A stretch of 63,970 nucleotides of DNA from a virus. The notes under the pieces were generated by a model that ran no database searches, was not told the origin of the DNA, and was given only the letters and a program-made list of their open reading frames with translations. Location of the stretch: IMG/VR virus record IMGVR_UViG_3300013108_000662, positions 1 to 63,970 of that record; one strand, 5' to 3'. The position numbers and the translations under genes are program-made. Each line of letters starts with the position of its first letter. Position 1 is the stretch's first letter. Positions 1 through 12,400 of this stretch are shown in pieces.

Positions 1-3
1 TCT

Positions 4-2733
4 TTATTCGCTAGGATTTACTATCCCAGTGTTCTTAAAAGTTATATTTAGATCCAGTTTTCTTCCTGTCTTCTTGCTGGTTGTTCGTATTTTGAACGTC
101 TTTTCCCAGACTTTATCTATTTCCGGCGCTCCCAGGATACTTGAAATCGGGGCTGATAGGATGTTGGGGGTGCCCAGTGCGGACGGGTCCTCTTCATCAA
201 CTGCCAGCTGCTGAAAGCTCGGCTCTATATAAATAAACCTTCGTCCTGATTTGGTGTATTGGTTCGTCGGTGCTTCAAACATAAATAGTTCTTGGCGTAA
301 AAAGATCTGTCCTCCGTTATCCACCATTTCAACTTTAAAAATAGGCGTAGGATTGGAGACATTCCCATGCACATCGATTGCGCGGGCGCAATAATAATAA
401 ACTGTATTTGGAATTATCTCGTCTTTAAGGTCCTCGGAAGGGGAGACATTGCCGGCAATAGTTCGCACTAGCCCAGATTCAAAATCTGCATAAGTGGTAG
501 GCTCTGTGTTTATTCTAAATAACTGATATGATTCCACAGGATCATCGGATAGGAAACTGAGTCTCTCGATGTTATCGAATGATGTCTGGATGCCCGTCTC
601 GGCCAAATATTGCTCAACAAAATATGACTTATCCTGCTCTAGAATGGCTACTGGCTTTTGAGATTCTCTGCCCGTCGATGGTTGGAGAAGGATCTTTACT
701 CGGTTATTAATTCCCTGAAAGGGGTAAAAGGATATGTCCGGCTGGACGGGTGGTTTATCGTGGATAACTGTTGCTAGAGTACCATTAATATACGGAACCA
801 GCACTGCTTTAACATTGGAGGTGTTAAAGGCTTTAACAGTAGTATCATAACGAGTATATACTTCGGACAATTCAACTTGAGTTTGAATGGGTGTAGCCTC
901 GACTTCCAGGGTGCCGTTCGGGAATGCATATCTATACTCATTGCCAAATATCAATGCTACTCTTTCTACAGTATATCGATATTTTACTCCCATCTTTACC
1001 TGACTATCATAATAGGTAATGTTTCGCGACTCAAGGTCCATAAAATTAGTGAGATAAAAAGTTTGGCGTGGGGCTGCGTTTGGCCCATCGCTATCGCGGT
1101 ATTTCTTGACGACAAACATTAATGTTTCCACATGACATGAGTTGCCATTAAGCATTTGCTGAAAGGATCGAGTTGATTGGTCGGACAGGATTTCTAGGGT
1201 CGCGACTGCGGAGTCGATCTGATCATTAACATCAATGGAGGGGTCCTGCTCTGTTCCAACCGGGGGGCGATCATGGAGACCGCCGACGCCCGCAATTACG
1301 TGGTCTTGTGCGATTTGATCGGCAATCTCGGATGATTCCTCATCAATTTCATCCGTGGCCGATTCGAGATCATAAACCAGGGGATATTCAATAGTAGGTG
1401 CCCTGTTGGTAAAAGGCGCATCGTCGGTTGCGGCTGTCACATGTTTTATCTGGGCTTTGAAACTCATCGTTTGGGCATCTGTTGCCCTCAGACTTTCGAT
1501 GGCTTTTACCTGCAGCATATCTATTAAGTCTAATCCATTCTCGACAGGCTGGCCAGTATGTCCGGCTAGGGTTGGGAGAATCTCCCCATCGACAGAGTAG
1601 CCCGGGGTGGGAATAGTAATAACGTTATAAAAAGGAGCATCAGGGCTAACATTATTCTCCTCTAAAATCTCGTGATCTCGATGGAGAACAAAAATATCTT
1701 TTTCAATAATGGTCGAAAGTGACGCTAAGTTAATGGTTGGGGCGGCTAGAGCTTCAGAATAAAGACGATAAAAACCAGTAACATGCTGTTCGGTATAGCC
1801 GAAGCCATTGGCCCAGGAAACGGTCTGTTGGAACCATCGACGATCAGATCCGTCCGCTGCATCAGCGATTTCTTGATGATCCAGAGATAGAGCTGTTACA
1901 TACCGTCCGCCAGCCAATGGAGACTCAGATTCGTTTTGTAGTTCAAGCTGCAAATAGTAGCCATTTGGGATAAGATGCTCGGGAACATTGTCGGGTGCAA
2001 TAACATCTTCATAAGCAGGAAACCCGCCTTCGTATCTCTCATATACAGATTGGATAGAAAATTCGGAGCCGGCTCGTTCTCTTATAAGAGGATCAGCTGA
2101 GTCTAGGAAGAATTTGGTTGTATGGTCGTGGAGGGGGGTGTCTATGAGTCCATGAAAGATCCCCGGAGTTTGGTCAGCATGAGTTAGGGGGCGCTCGGGG
2201 GCTGGCCGATTATCGAGGACATTCTTTAGTCGAGATGCGATTGCCTGGGCAGGAGCGAAGACTGAAAGGTCCCCATTATTGGGTATGCCAACGTATCGAA
2301 AATAGTTTCTGGCTGTTTCAGAGATACCGGCATAACTAGACCATGCAGCGTCTGAAAATTGCAAGTTTATGGTATTCTCTCCTGTGGGGTAGGGCGCAAG
2401 ATCACCAACAATGTTATAATCGAGGATGATGTTGGTGCCATGATTGGGTCCGACGAATTGTGCTGCCACGCTGCCGCCCATGGCGCCTTGAGTGGGATCT
2501 AGAGCATTAGGGTTAGTCGGGGTCACTTGTGCGCCGGCAGACCATAGGGCGTTACCTTGGGTGCCGGGATACTCTAAGTAATAGGCTCCAAGCAGACCGC
2601 GGAACCTGTCGATGGTTCCCCATCGGGTTCGAATCATAGGGTGGAAGCCGTCTGGATTATTAGTGCGCTGGCGCGTGCCAACTTGTGTAGAATTCACCAA
2701 TGTAATTCTATCCTGATAGGTGCTAACAGGCAT
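4..2733 (-). CDS. Large virion structural protein, fibronectin-III-like C-terminal half
   Basis: The product is 909 residues with no membrane segment or signal peptide. Its last third contains two stretches with fibronectin type III character: beta-strand patterns followed by VKYRYTVERVA and by NTVYYYCARAIDVHGNVS, the usual Tyr-x-Tyr-x-Val/Ala strand of such domains. It is the last gene of the tail/baseplate run and lies 4 bp downstream of another large unknown structural gene, so a tail, baseplate or fibre role is inferred from context only. The stop codon is at the very left edge, so the gene is complete. I do not recognise a specific family. Confidence 0.65.
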   Translation of the reverse strand: MPVSTYQDRITLVNSTQVGTRQRTNNPDGFHPMIRTRWGTIDRFRGLLGAYYLEYPGTQGNALWSAGAQVTPTNPNALDPTQGAMGGSVAAQFVGPNHGTNIILDYNIVGDLAPYPTGENTINLQFSDAAWSSYAGISETARNYFRYVGIPNNGDLSVFAPAQAIASRLKNVLDNRPAPERPLTHADQTPGIFHGLIDTPLHDHTTKFFLDSADPLIRERAGSEFSIQSVYERYEGGFPAYEDVIAPDNVPEHLIPNGYYLQLELQNESESPLAGGRYVTALSLDHQEIADAADGSDRRWFQQTVSWANGFGYTEQHVTGFYRLYSEALAAPTINLASLSTIIEKDIFVLHRDHEILEENNVSPDAPFYNVITIPTPGYSVDGEILPTLAGHTGQPVENGLDLIDMLQVKAIESLRATDAQTMSFKAQIKHVTAATDDAPFTNRAPTIEYPLVYDLESATDEIDEESSEIADQIAQDHVIAGVGGLHDRPPVGTEQDPSIDVNDQIDSAVATLEILSDQSTRSFQQMLNGNSCHVETLMFVVKKYRDSDGPNAAPRQTFYLTNFMDLESRNITYYDSQVKMGVKYRYTVERVALIFGNEYRYAFPNGTLEVEATPIQTQVELSEVYTRYDTTVKAFNTSNVKAVLVPYINGTLATVIHDKPPVQPDISFYPFQGINNRVKILLQPSTGRESQKPVAILEQDKSYFVEQYLAETGIQTSFDNIERLSFLSDDPVESYQLFRINTEPTTYADFESGLVRTIAGNVSPSEDLKDEIIPNTVYYYCARAIDVHGNVSNPTPIFKVEMVDNGGQIFLRQELFMFEAPTNQYTKSGRRFIYIEPSFQQLAVDEEDPSALGTPNILSAPISSILGAPEIDKVWEKTFKIRTTSKKTGRKLDLNITFKNTGIVNPSE

Positions 2734-2737
2734 ATCC

Positions 2738-5446
2738 TTAGTACCTCACTCCAGCGATAGCTGCTTTCTGCCGGCGCTCTTGTCTAGAATCGCGACTGCC
2801 GCGGGTGACGTCTATGGCGCCAGCCCTAGGGGTGTCCGCTGGAATATTCTTGGCATATATCATCTCTGTTGAATTGATGTACTTGAGCATCTGTTTGTTC
2901 GCTCTGTTGATGTTTTGATATATCGAAGAATAAAGTTGTCTGTAACCGGGGGAACTGGACAGCTTTGCCGAGGGAGCGGGACCCAAAATAAAGATAGAGG
3001 CCAGAGGCTCTAGTCCCACTTGGGCTGTTGGGACGTCCAGGGTGTTGGAGATCTTCACTAATCGACATATCAAAGAAGCACCGGTGGCTACAGCCTTTTC
3101 ATATATTGCCGGGGTCATAAGGTCCCAGTTCTGACTTCCAATCTCCACAGATTTCTTATCTCCGTATTCAGCTAAATATTGTACCTGAACTATAGATCCA
3201 AAATTAAGTATATTTGTCATAGTATCAGATTGCTGAATAACATTAAAGTCTTCTTGGGCTTTTTGCAGCGCCAATGAGCCGCGGACGCTGTCCGAACTCA
3301 CCATATGCGTTATATTTTCAAAGTTGGTTATAGATTTATTAACCAGTTCCATAACTAAGTCGGATTCAGCTGGGCGGTGTAAGAGATCTTGAATGTATTG
3401 GGGAGCCGCAACAGATCCACTAGCCATAGAATCGGCACGTGTTTGGGGGGTTGCAAAGACAGATCCAGAGGAAAAATATTCCGTTGATGAAATGCCTGTT
3501 GGATTCTGAATTTCGGTGTCAAAGACCATCTTTCGAAGACTCTTTTGGTTTGCTTCTGCCGTGATTCCAGATGCAGCTATTATCTCTACTGTATTTGTTT
3601 GGGGAGTTTTTGAAGGCTGTAAGTTAGTTGTGTCGGAGTCTTCTACATTGCTCCGTAGAAAAGAAAGAAAATTACCAGTTGTGTTCTCCAAACTAGTGGT
3701 GGGAACGACAACTGGATTCGCGCGAAGACCAACGGATTGGGGTGTTAAAAACCCTACCTGATTTATGGCTCCTGCTGATGGGTTGTTAATAGAGAACTTC
3801 TGTAGCTCAGCGGCTACTCTTGATTGCATAGAATTATAACTTATGGTGGGGACCGGAGAACTAGAGCCCATAATACTCGCTTCGATATAGTTTAACCCTA
3901 CGCTTTTCGTGTCGGGAATTTGAAAGCGCTGTGAGAGAACCTTGACGAGTCGGGGCGCCGAATTGCCACGTGGGTTAGAAATATTATCCTGAACATGTTT
4001 AGCATCCGGACGCAGCGATAATCCCGGCGATACACTAGTCTGCAAATGAACACAGAAATTCTGTATCATATCTATCACCAGCGCTCGATTACTCTCAGCA
4101 TCCAGAGCACTAACAGACATCATAGCCATCAGATAGCGCTGCCAGGCCGAGCGAGAGATTGTGCGGAAAGGCGCGCGACCAAAAATAAATTGTATACAAG
4201 CGATGTATGTATCTATTAAGTCCTTAATTGATTCAGAGGAAGGCTGAGGTCCGGCGCCGGTGTATCTGCTCAGGGCGGTCGATAGGTTGGAATAAGACGC
4301 CTTAATAGAGTCTAGGGTATCATCATGTAAGATGATCTCTATTTTATACTCCACCATATTGTGACTCAGCTTATCTGTCGTTTTATCTATAAAGCTCATA
4401 TTCACGATTGTATTATTGTTAAATTTACTAAGGATGCGAAGCCCTTGATTTAGAGAAGCCACCTGAACATAATCGTTCTGAGCCTGCAATCCGCCCTGAA
4501 TTGCTATTCCTGGCGTTAAACTGTTCGACCTGTTGTTTAGTTGAGTCTGCTTCTGATATACTACAACATCTTTTATTTGAGCTGCTGAGAGCAGTGTCGC
4601 TGGATTTACAATGGACCTTCCAAGATTAGTATTATTTTGTGCGAAGCTCAAGTGATTAAAGGAAAACACTGCATGTACGTATCCCGATTTATTTCTTGAA
4701 AAAGTTGCAGGGGATAGGTAGGCTGGCTTGGTATTCAGAAGATCTTCTTTGCGGCGCCGGGGAGAGAAGGTTAGACTTTCACCTAGACTCAGTATTCGGT
4801 GATCTTTGTTCTTCGCATTTAACGCTGGCATTGACAATAGTCGGGGCTGAGAATGGGTAGTAGGGGCGTACCCCGCTGTTGGGGTGTCAGCGATATGATG
4901 GGCTGATCCAGGCCAAATCTGATTCTCTGATCCGTAATCGGGGGTGGTATCGGCTAATCTATATAAGTTAGTGGCAGAGGGTGTAACACCATTCACCATA
5001 ATAGTCTCACGGACCATATTTCCAATCCTTAGTCCAGTAGGAGTCTCTATATAGGAAACCACTAGCGCATAAATGTTTTTTGTATTTCTGGGGAATGACT
5101 TGGTGACCTGATGTGTCATGGAATAAACCGACTGCGCATTGGTGGTTTGGATGTTGGCGGTTAGCTCAAAGTCAGCCGGAACAAGAGACAAATTATACCG
5201 ATCTGTCGGGGAGGCTGCAATCATTTCCAATAACTGCTGAGGATTGGCAGTCAGAAGCTCTATTGCGCGAGCGGTGGGGGCACAATAAACATAATTAGAA
5301 ACCTGAGTTAGTGGATTAAGACGCGTAACTTGATTGGCAATAGATAAGGAAACAACAATGTTTCTCTCTACATCCAAGCGTGTCTGTATCTCCCTAATCA
5401 ATACGAACGGGGTCGAGCGCTGATATGGTCCTGTTGCGACGCTCAT
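2738..5446 (-). CDS. Large unknown protein of the tail/baseplate run
   Basis: The product is about 902 residues, rich in Ser, Asn, Thr and Gln, without recognisable motifs or membrane segments. I start at 5446 rather than 5452. An AGGAG motif sits 8 nt before the second ATG but only 2 nt before the first, and the second ATG forms an ATGA overlap with the stop of the upstream gene. Its place between virion genes suggests a structural protein, but the sequence itself gives no function. Confidence 0.6.
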   Translation of the reverse strand: MSVATGPYQRSTPFVLIREIQTRLDVERNIVVSLSIANQVTRLNPLTQVSNYVYCAPTARAIELLTANPQQLLEMIAASPTDRYNLSLVPADFELTANIQTTNAQSVYSMTHQVTKSFPRNTKNIYALVVSYIETPTGLRIGNMVRETIMVNGVTPSATNLYRLADTTPDYGSENQIWPGSAHHIADTPTAGYAPTTHSQPRLLSMPALNAKNKDHRILSLGESLTFSPRRRKEDLLNTKPAYLSPATFSRNKSGYVHAVFSFNHLSFAQNNTNLGRSIVNPATLLSAAQIKDVVVYQKQTQLNNRSNSLTPGIAIQGGLQAQNDYVQVASLNQGLRILSKFNNNTIVNMSFIDKTTDKLSHNMVEYKIEIILHDDTLDSIKASYSNLSTALSRYTGAGPQPSSESIKDLIDTYIACIQFIFGRAPFRTISRSAWQRYLMAMMSVSALDAESNRALVIDMIQNFCVHLQTSVSPGLSLRPDAKHVQDNISNPRGNSAPRLVKVLSQRFQIPDTKSVGLNYIEASIMGSSSPVPTISYNSMQSRVAAELQKFSINNPSAGAINQVGFLTPQSVGLRANPVVVPTTSLENTTGNFLSFLRSNVEDSDTTNLQPSKTPQTNTVEIIAASGITAEANQKSLRKMVFDTEIQNPTGISSTEYFSSGSVFATPQTRADSMASGSVAAPQYIQDLLHRPAESDLVMELVNKSITNFENITHMVSSDSVRGSLALQKAQEDFNVIQQSDTMTNILNFGSIVQVQYLAEYGDKKSVEIGSQNWDLMTPAIYEKAVATGASLICRLVKISNTLDVPTAQVGLEPLASIFILGPAPSAKLSSSPGYRQLYSSIYQNINRANKQMLKYINSTEMIYAKNIPADTPRAGAIDVTRGSRDSRQERRQKAAIAGVRY

Positions 5447-6417
5447 TCGCATGGCTCCTCATTTATTGTAGTATAAAGATTACGATTGAATCTGAGTCGG
5501 CTTGCTGTTGTAGTAAGAGACGCAGGAGCAATGTTCAACTCCTCAATGACTTCATCACTTACTTCTTCGTCGACAAATACATTCATATAATATTCTACAT
5601 TCTCCGTGGTGGGTGCCACAAATTCTCCGCCGGAGAGGTCGGCGAATGCCTTCTGGCTCCAAGTGGTGCCGGGGCCACTAGTTGGCTCCTGCTCATATAC
5701 TTCTAGCTCAAAGTTTTCTGATTCAAAATCAGTGTTATTTTCTATAATCTCAAGCATAAGGTAATTATCCCTTAATGCTAAAAATACTTCTGTTTCTCCT
5801 AAGCGGTCTGTAATGGCGGCGGCAAGAGAGGCATCGTTGCTAAAATAGGTCTCGTAATCTATCGTGATATTGATTTGAGGGATATTCCGAATGACGGTTC
5901 GATCGTTATCAGTTTCCAGACCGGGCAGCTCTTCTTCAGTATATCTTTCGGCTGAAACAATTGTTGGTTCAGAGAGAAGAGTGAGTTGCCATGCCGCGTT
6001 GTACGGAGTGTTAAGCGATGAATTGCCGATTATATGATTAGTAAGGTATTGTTGTTCTGCATAAATCTGTTGGTTGCGGCGAGTATGCTCTTCAACGGTG
6101 GGCTCCGAGTTAACGCTGATGTTTGCTAACGAAGACCCCTCTTCATCTAGGAACTGAGTAACTCTTCGTTCTGCACTTGTCGTTTGGTTTTGAATTTTCA
6201 GACGGGGAGTATTATACTGAATTCTGGGTTTCGTCTCGTTCTGGACTTCCTGGAGCTGTACTCCTGAGGAGTCCTGACTTCCTCCTACATCATATAAGAT
6301 GTCATCATCAAAGAATGCATAGTAAGTAGGGTTTAACTGCCCGCGTCCTAGAAGCTGCTTTCCATATTCCGTTAGCTGAACGTCTAACACTTCCTCTTTT
6401 TTGTTAAAGAATTCCAT
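5443..6417 (-). CDS. Conserved tail-region structural protein (MEFFNKKEEVLDVQLT type)
   Basis: The product is 324 residues and strongly acidic. The N-terminus (MEFFNKKEEVLDVQLTEYGK, then YYAFFDDDILYD) is of a kind I remember from structural proteins in the tail clusters of environmental myoviruses; the exact role is unknown. It follows the 2831-residue gene by 22 bp and overlaps the next gene by 4 bp. The rest of the protein is rich in Asn, Glu and Thr with no membrane segment. A tail or baseplate component is the best guess. Confidence 0.6.
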   Translation of the reverse strand: MEFFNKKEEVLDVQLTEYGKQLLGRGQLNPTYYAFFDDDILYDVGGSQDSSGVQLQEVQNETKPRIQYNTPRLKIQNQTTSAERRVTQFLDEEGSSLANISVNSEPTVEEHTRRNQQIYAEQQYLTNHIIGNSSLNTPYNAAWQLTLLSEPTIVSAERYTEEELPGLETDNDRTVIRNIPQINITIDYETYFSNDASLAAAITDRLGETEVFLALRDNYLMLEIIENNTDFESENFELEVYEQEPTSGPGTTWSQKAFADLSGGEFVAPTTENVEYYMNVFVDEEVSDEVIEELNIAPASLTTTASRLRFNRNLYTTINEEPCE

Positions 6418-6439
6418 TTAGTACATCGCCTCCATTAAC

Positions 6440-9400
6440 TTAGTTCTCTGTTCGGTCGACATCGAGCGACTCATTGGTTGAGATATTGGTGTTCTGTTTA
6501 AGGTCCGTGGAGACATATTGAACTTGTTCGTTGATCTTTGCTAGCTCCACAAGAGAACAGAAATCATATGGCCAGTTATATGAATAGGGGCTCGTAATAT
6601 TAGGTGTGATAGAATCAGTATTTTCGCTCACAAGCGACCGGCGGTAGGTCTCAAAATCCTTCTTCGCACGTTGCTTAACTTTAAAAACCATCCACTGCAC
6701 AGGAGAATTCTCAGCAATCAGAAGATCAATAAGCTCTTTTTCTTCGACGTAGGCTTCTTGAGTTTGAAATTTCTCACCAATTTTAGGAGGTAGTCCTTGC
6801 CAAATATCTACCAAGTCTTGTTGAGTCAAATTAACAGAGTATTCAAACACATACATCATAATCGGGAGAACTGAGTCAAACTCTACAAAATCAAACTTTG
6901 GAGGAAATACATATTTATTCAGCGCATTAACGGCTTTCTCATATGTGGCAGTGTCTTTCGCGCCCGGTGGCATCGCGATAAACTGGCGCTCATTGTCCTT
7001 GTTTCGGAATGGAATAGCCACCAAAGCCTCGCTCATCGTAAAGCCGGGTTGGAGAGTGCCGATTCGCTTCGGAATACCGGTTGGCATGCCAATAATTTGT
7101 GCTAAATCTCCCTGTATGCTTCCGGAGCCGGCACTAACAACAGCAAAGATACCATCTTTTGAGTCCTCTGGGATCTGCCCGTACTGATGCCACATTCCCT
7201 TTACCTTAAATTCCTCAGCTCCAATGCCCGCGAGGACGGTTGATTCTGGAGGCACAGAAGCAGAAACGTGGGCAAAATTAAGGGCTGGGGTCTCAAACTT
7301 AGATTGGATTAGCCATCGATCCTTTTGCTCTACGGTGCCCGCGGGAACCGTCTCAAGTGTGTCTGTTAGGTTGAAACAGCTATCGATATTCATTTGCATA
7401 GGTGATGTGGATGCATCCGTGGTGCCGTTCATCGAGTTGCGCGTGAAGGTCATCGTGGTGTTGGCAAATATCTCTTGTAACGAGGGGATCCCTGACCATG
7501 TGGCTGTATACTCAAACTTACAGTATGCCGCGGCGCCGTAATAAGGAGGCGTAACGTGCGTCATCGATAGTCCATTGGCCGAGGTGGGCTTTGCCACTAA
7601 CGGCTGTCCGAATGCCAGGGAGTTATCATATAAGGTAAATCGCTCAGTGTCAGGTCCCTGCTTGGCATTAGACGGAATAGGGGTCCTAAACAGCTTGAGT
7701 TGCATAGAATAAGTAGAGCCCGAGCGCACAGGCTGAAAACTCTCTTCGCGGGCGGACTGGAAGTTTGTCAGGCGTCCCATGAACATATTTGTTGTCTCAC
7801 ACAAAAAGTTGTCCATCGCCAGTTTATAAAGCTGGTCGCCCTGGAATGATACAAAGTCAATCGAGGAGTTTTGTCCCGAGGGGTAGGGTGTGGGCTCCGC
7901 GGCGCTATCTTTCGTACCCGTGTCATAGAGTTTAGTGCTTAGGGCGCCCCCTAATGGCAGCTGTTGCAATACGGTATTGTTGAAGAAACTTTCAGGCTTA
8001 TAAAGAGCCTCAAAAGGAATTTTATTCGGTACATATCCGCCGGCGGCATCAGTGTCATCAAGCGGCACATTCAAAGGTATAGTGTAAGGGATCGCTATGG
8101 TTTTCTCCCGCTCATCACTATAAGTAAATAGATTAGACGGAGGTCCGGACGCGGGAGGTCTGTTCATAAAATCTGGGGATGAGGAGGTGTTTGCCAAAAC
8201 AAAGTTAGATACAGCGATTCCCGACTTAATGGTATTATACAAGATCCCGGGGGAGACCATAGGTTCTAGTAAAATACGTAGGCTCTCGGCATTTGCATTA
8301 ATAGAGGAACCATAGGATTGGGATAACAGTTGTGCTATTACCGCAGTACGCTCGGCTGGATAAAAGCCCTTATATGGTAAGAACTTAACCAGTGCGTCGC
8401 ATTTGAGGGCTATCTTGTCTCTGATAATTTTAAGATCGCCAGACCTCTGTTCATTAAGATCGTTGTCAATAACACTAAAATATTTAAGGAAATCGCCATT
8501 TGTATAAATTCTGTAAAAACCATCTTGTGCGCTAGAGCTAAGACTAGATCCTGTTAATTCTAGGATATTATCCAGTGATGCCTGAAAATCACCCTCGTAA
8601 GTATTAATGTAGGTTTCTATGAGTCCGCTCATCCTAAATTCAGGAACGATCGAGTAGTCCTTTCCATGCGCGCGCATCTTCTCAGCATAAGACACATAAT
8701 TTGAGTAGGGGCTCTTGCCTGACTGAGAGCCAGCTAGCCACTGCGCGTCGCCCACAAACACTGGGAATTCGGAGACCGGATCCTCCCCTAGCGGGAGACG
8801 CATGGCATATGTTGGGGCAGCGATGATGGCAGTTCGATCGCCTTCGAGGCTATAGCCGCTGTATCGAGAATAAGCATTTAGCAGTTCGCCTGCACCATCA
8901 TTAAGGTTTGTTGATGCACTGGTGGTGAAATTTAGGTGCCCATCCATTGGCCACGTACTTTCGTACGCTACTGTTTGCCCCATTGATCCGAGCTGTCCGC
9001 CATAAGTTAAACTGCGTTTATCGCGACTATCGTCCCAGATATTAGTGATAGTGAATCTCGTGCGCGATCGAATTGCGGCTTTATATACATTTAGGGCCGA
9101 GGGGTATACTCGCTGGGAATAATTAACGGCGACGCTTAGTGGGCTGTATAGGGTATAGCTAGCTACTTGCTTATATGGACTCGCTGTATTAAATTCTGTG
9201 TTTATACCTAGAAGTTGGTTGAGTCCTCGATGGTTGAAATGTTCGAGAGAAGCATGAAATGGGACCGACACCACCATGTTGTTAGCGGGATTTGAGTTCG
9301 CTGTATTATCTTCAAAATAAAACTGAATAGGGGACGAGTTGTTCGATATCGGCGGCTCATAATAATCTATAAAGGCATTGGGATTCTGGGGCTGTATGAA

Positions 9401-12400
9401 TCCAATCGTATTTCCACCTATGATATTAGGGATCTTGGGAGGAACAAGTGTAGCCCCGATCTTATTGGTCTGTCGTAGCTGGCGTACAATGGGGTGTTCT
9501 GAGGTGCGAATTTGCTTCCAACTAGGTGTGCCGTATACGTTCCCTCGATTATTCATCAATACATTAAAGTAGTCGGCGCCATTACTTAGTCCCAAACCTA
9601 GAGTGCTATTGTAATAGGAGGAACTAGCTACCGACGATAAAGGAAATCCCAATATGTGCGAGGAGGCTGTTACTGGGTCGAGGATCCTATTGCGAATACC
9701 AACAAAGTTTGACCCAGGATAGGTGCCGCTGATTACTATTTGACTGAGGGTTGAGGCACTATTAAAGCTCGGCGGTTGCAGTCCCAGTATGGCGGTGCCG
9801 CTGATCATCGATCCTGTCACCCAGCTGTATTGCTGTGTTGATCGTGGAATAGCGTGCTGGACATAAAGGTTATCATATACGGTACCTGTGGCATACACAG
9901 CGATATATCCCTTGCCGGGTCCCGCGAACTGTTCGCCGGTCTGGATGATGCGGCGACGGGGGTTTCGGTTAGTTTTGTGCCATGATGGGAACTGGGCTAT
10001 CGTTGCGAGGGTGCCGTAAGCAGCGTCCATACCAAATTTACCGGCATGAAGAGTAGATAACTGATTAAGTCCGCGGTTCTTCTGAATTTGATCGACAACA
10101 CGAATTGTGTTCTGAATTGATGGATCCATTGAGGCGGAGCCTGGGAAGCCAAAGTTTATTACGCGCTGGTTACGATAAGGTCCGGCATTATTAACAGATA
10201 ACTCTTCATGCGCGGGCTCCATATATCCCCGTGATAGCGTGCTATATTCGCCGGGAGAGGAAAATCTATTAACAATAATTGTCTGATTAGAGTTAGCTCC
10301 AGTACGATTAGGCAGTGCATAATCGATTTCTCCGCCAGGATTTGCGGTGGATGTTGCGTCGAGAGGAAATTTGCCTCTAGTAGCTAGTGTTTCGGGATAT
10401 AGGGCGAAATCAAATGATTGATCATTGAAGAAAGGATCGTTAGTGGTGCGGCCATTCGTACTAATGACTTGATAGTTTTTCTGATAGTTTCCTATCCTAT
10501 CGTGAGCAATCGTTCCGGATAGAGTGACGCCCATCGACGCTGTCGTCATTAGAATATTCTTAATATTCACCGGGCGCTTAGCCGTTTCTTCTCGCATGCG
10601 GAAAGCGGTTGGTATCTGTGGAACGGGGGCACCACCTGTGGAATTTGCCGGAATAATAGCCAGAGAGTCGGCAAACACGGTCCCAGCTGAGGATGTTACT
10701 CCCGTGAATTGAATGCGGAAACCTTCTGCACGGGACAAAACCGTATCGTCACCGCTATTGATTGGCGTGTGTCGATAAAATCGTCCGCCAACGAACTTCT
10801 CGCTAAATGGTCCCTGCAGGGGTTTATCGTGACCTAGAACAAAATCATCATGCAAGTTGGTAATAAGAGTTCCCGACCTGTATTGAGTCACTACTGCCTC
10901 ATTATAACCTGTCTTAACTGACGAGCTGTAAAGACTAAAGGGCGCATAATTATTGCCATCTTGTTTTTGATCATCGCTAGCGCCTCTATTAATACCCGGG
11001 TCGAGGGAGAAACCTAGACGCTGCTTATAGGAGGAGCTGGGATAGAATTGATCGTTGGTCTCTATCAGCTGTTCGACCTCTGTACCCAGACCAACCATAA
11101 TATTTTGTGGTATTTGTGCTGTGCCGGGGACGGTCGGACCAAAAGGTGCAGTTGCGGCAAAAACATAATTTGGTCGGTTGTTTGGGTGGCGGCTGACACC
11201 ACCTAGCTCTAGCTGGGCCCGCATAGACAGACGCGCATTGGATTGATTGCCGCGATGGAAACGCTCTTGAATCACAGAGGTGATCGCGTCCAGATCAGAG
11301 GTGGAAGCCTCTGCGCGGTAACGATGCCAGTACAAATTATTGTTTTCGGAGCCGGGTCCAATGGGCGCATGGAGATATTGCCACGAGCGCATTGAGGGGG
11401 GATTAGAGCTGCCAATCTGTCGGTAAGTTAAGTCCTGAGAATTATTAAATCCAGGCTGAGCCGGTGGCGATGGTGGTGGGGGTGATGTAATGTTACTTAT
11501 CGACGACCCTATCTCATTGCCTCCGATTTTCTCTAGGAATGGAAACTTATGACGATATTTAGGTCGCTCCAGGATGTGATTTTCAATCACAGTCAGAATG
11601 CTATCTGTAACATCGGCACTAGCGGGAACAAACTGGGAGAGTATAACAGACAGCGAACTATCAAACCATTTATAAAACTCATAGAACTTATCAAAGTCTA
11701 GGACAGGATTTTCGATGCTTTCAAAAAACTTCTGTCGCATGAACGATAGTTTCTTATAGTCTGTACGATATCTCTCTACGGGGTCGCCGATCAGGTTATT
11801 AAAATCTTTAAGAGTAGCAAAATAATTCACCATTTCTTCCGAAATCACCTGATACATGCTTTTTTCAAAAGCAAAGGAGTAATTAACGGGTCGCGAATCA
11901 GACGTCAGAGCATGAAGCTCTTGGGCTCCTAGGGTTCTGACCATCTCTTCTCCGTATAGCTGCTCCGGGAGATTTAACTTGGACGATACTATGAAATCTT
12001 TATCGATTGCAGTAGTGGAGGATGGCGAGAAATAATTACCTAAGCCCGTGTATTGCTTATTAAGAATATTTCCTAAGGCGCCGAACCGCGAGGGGGACGC
12101 GGATCCAGAACTCAAATCGGTGACTGAGAACTGTCCCGATGCATTAGAGCCGGTGTTGTTGAGAAACTCCCAATTAAACACAAGTGTGTCAAACTTAGTG
12201 ATCTCGCCAAAAGACGCAGATGGATTAAACGGAAATGCGTAGAGATGGGGTTGGAGCGCCCCATGGTTTTGACTATCCAGCGCATGGCCGCGGAGGGCTT
12301 CGTCTTCAACATAATCTAACCAATACCGCGCGGCATTCACCTTAACATCTGAAGAAGCCAGCACTGATCCTGTGAAGTTTTGTCTATGCGCTCCGATATA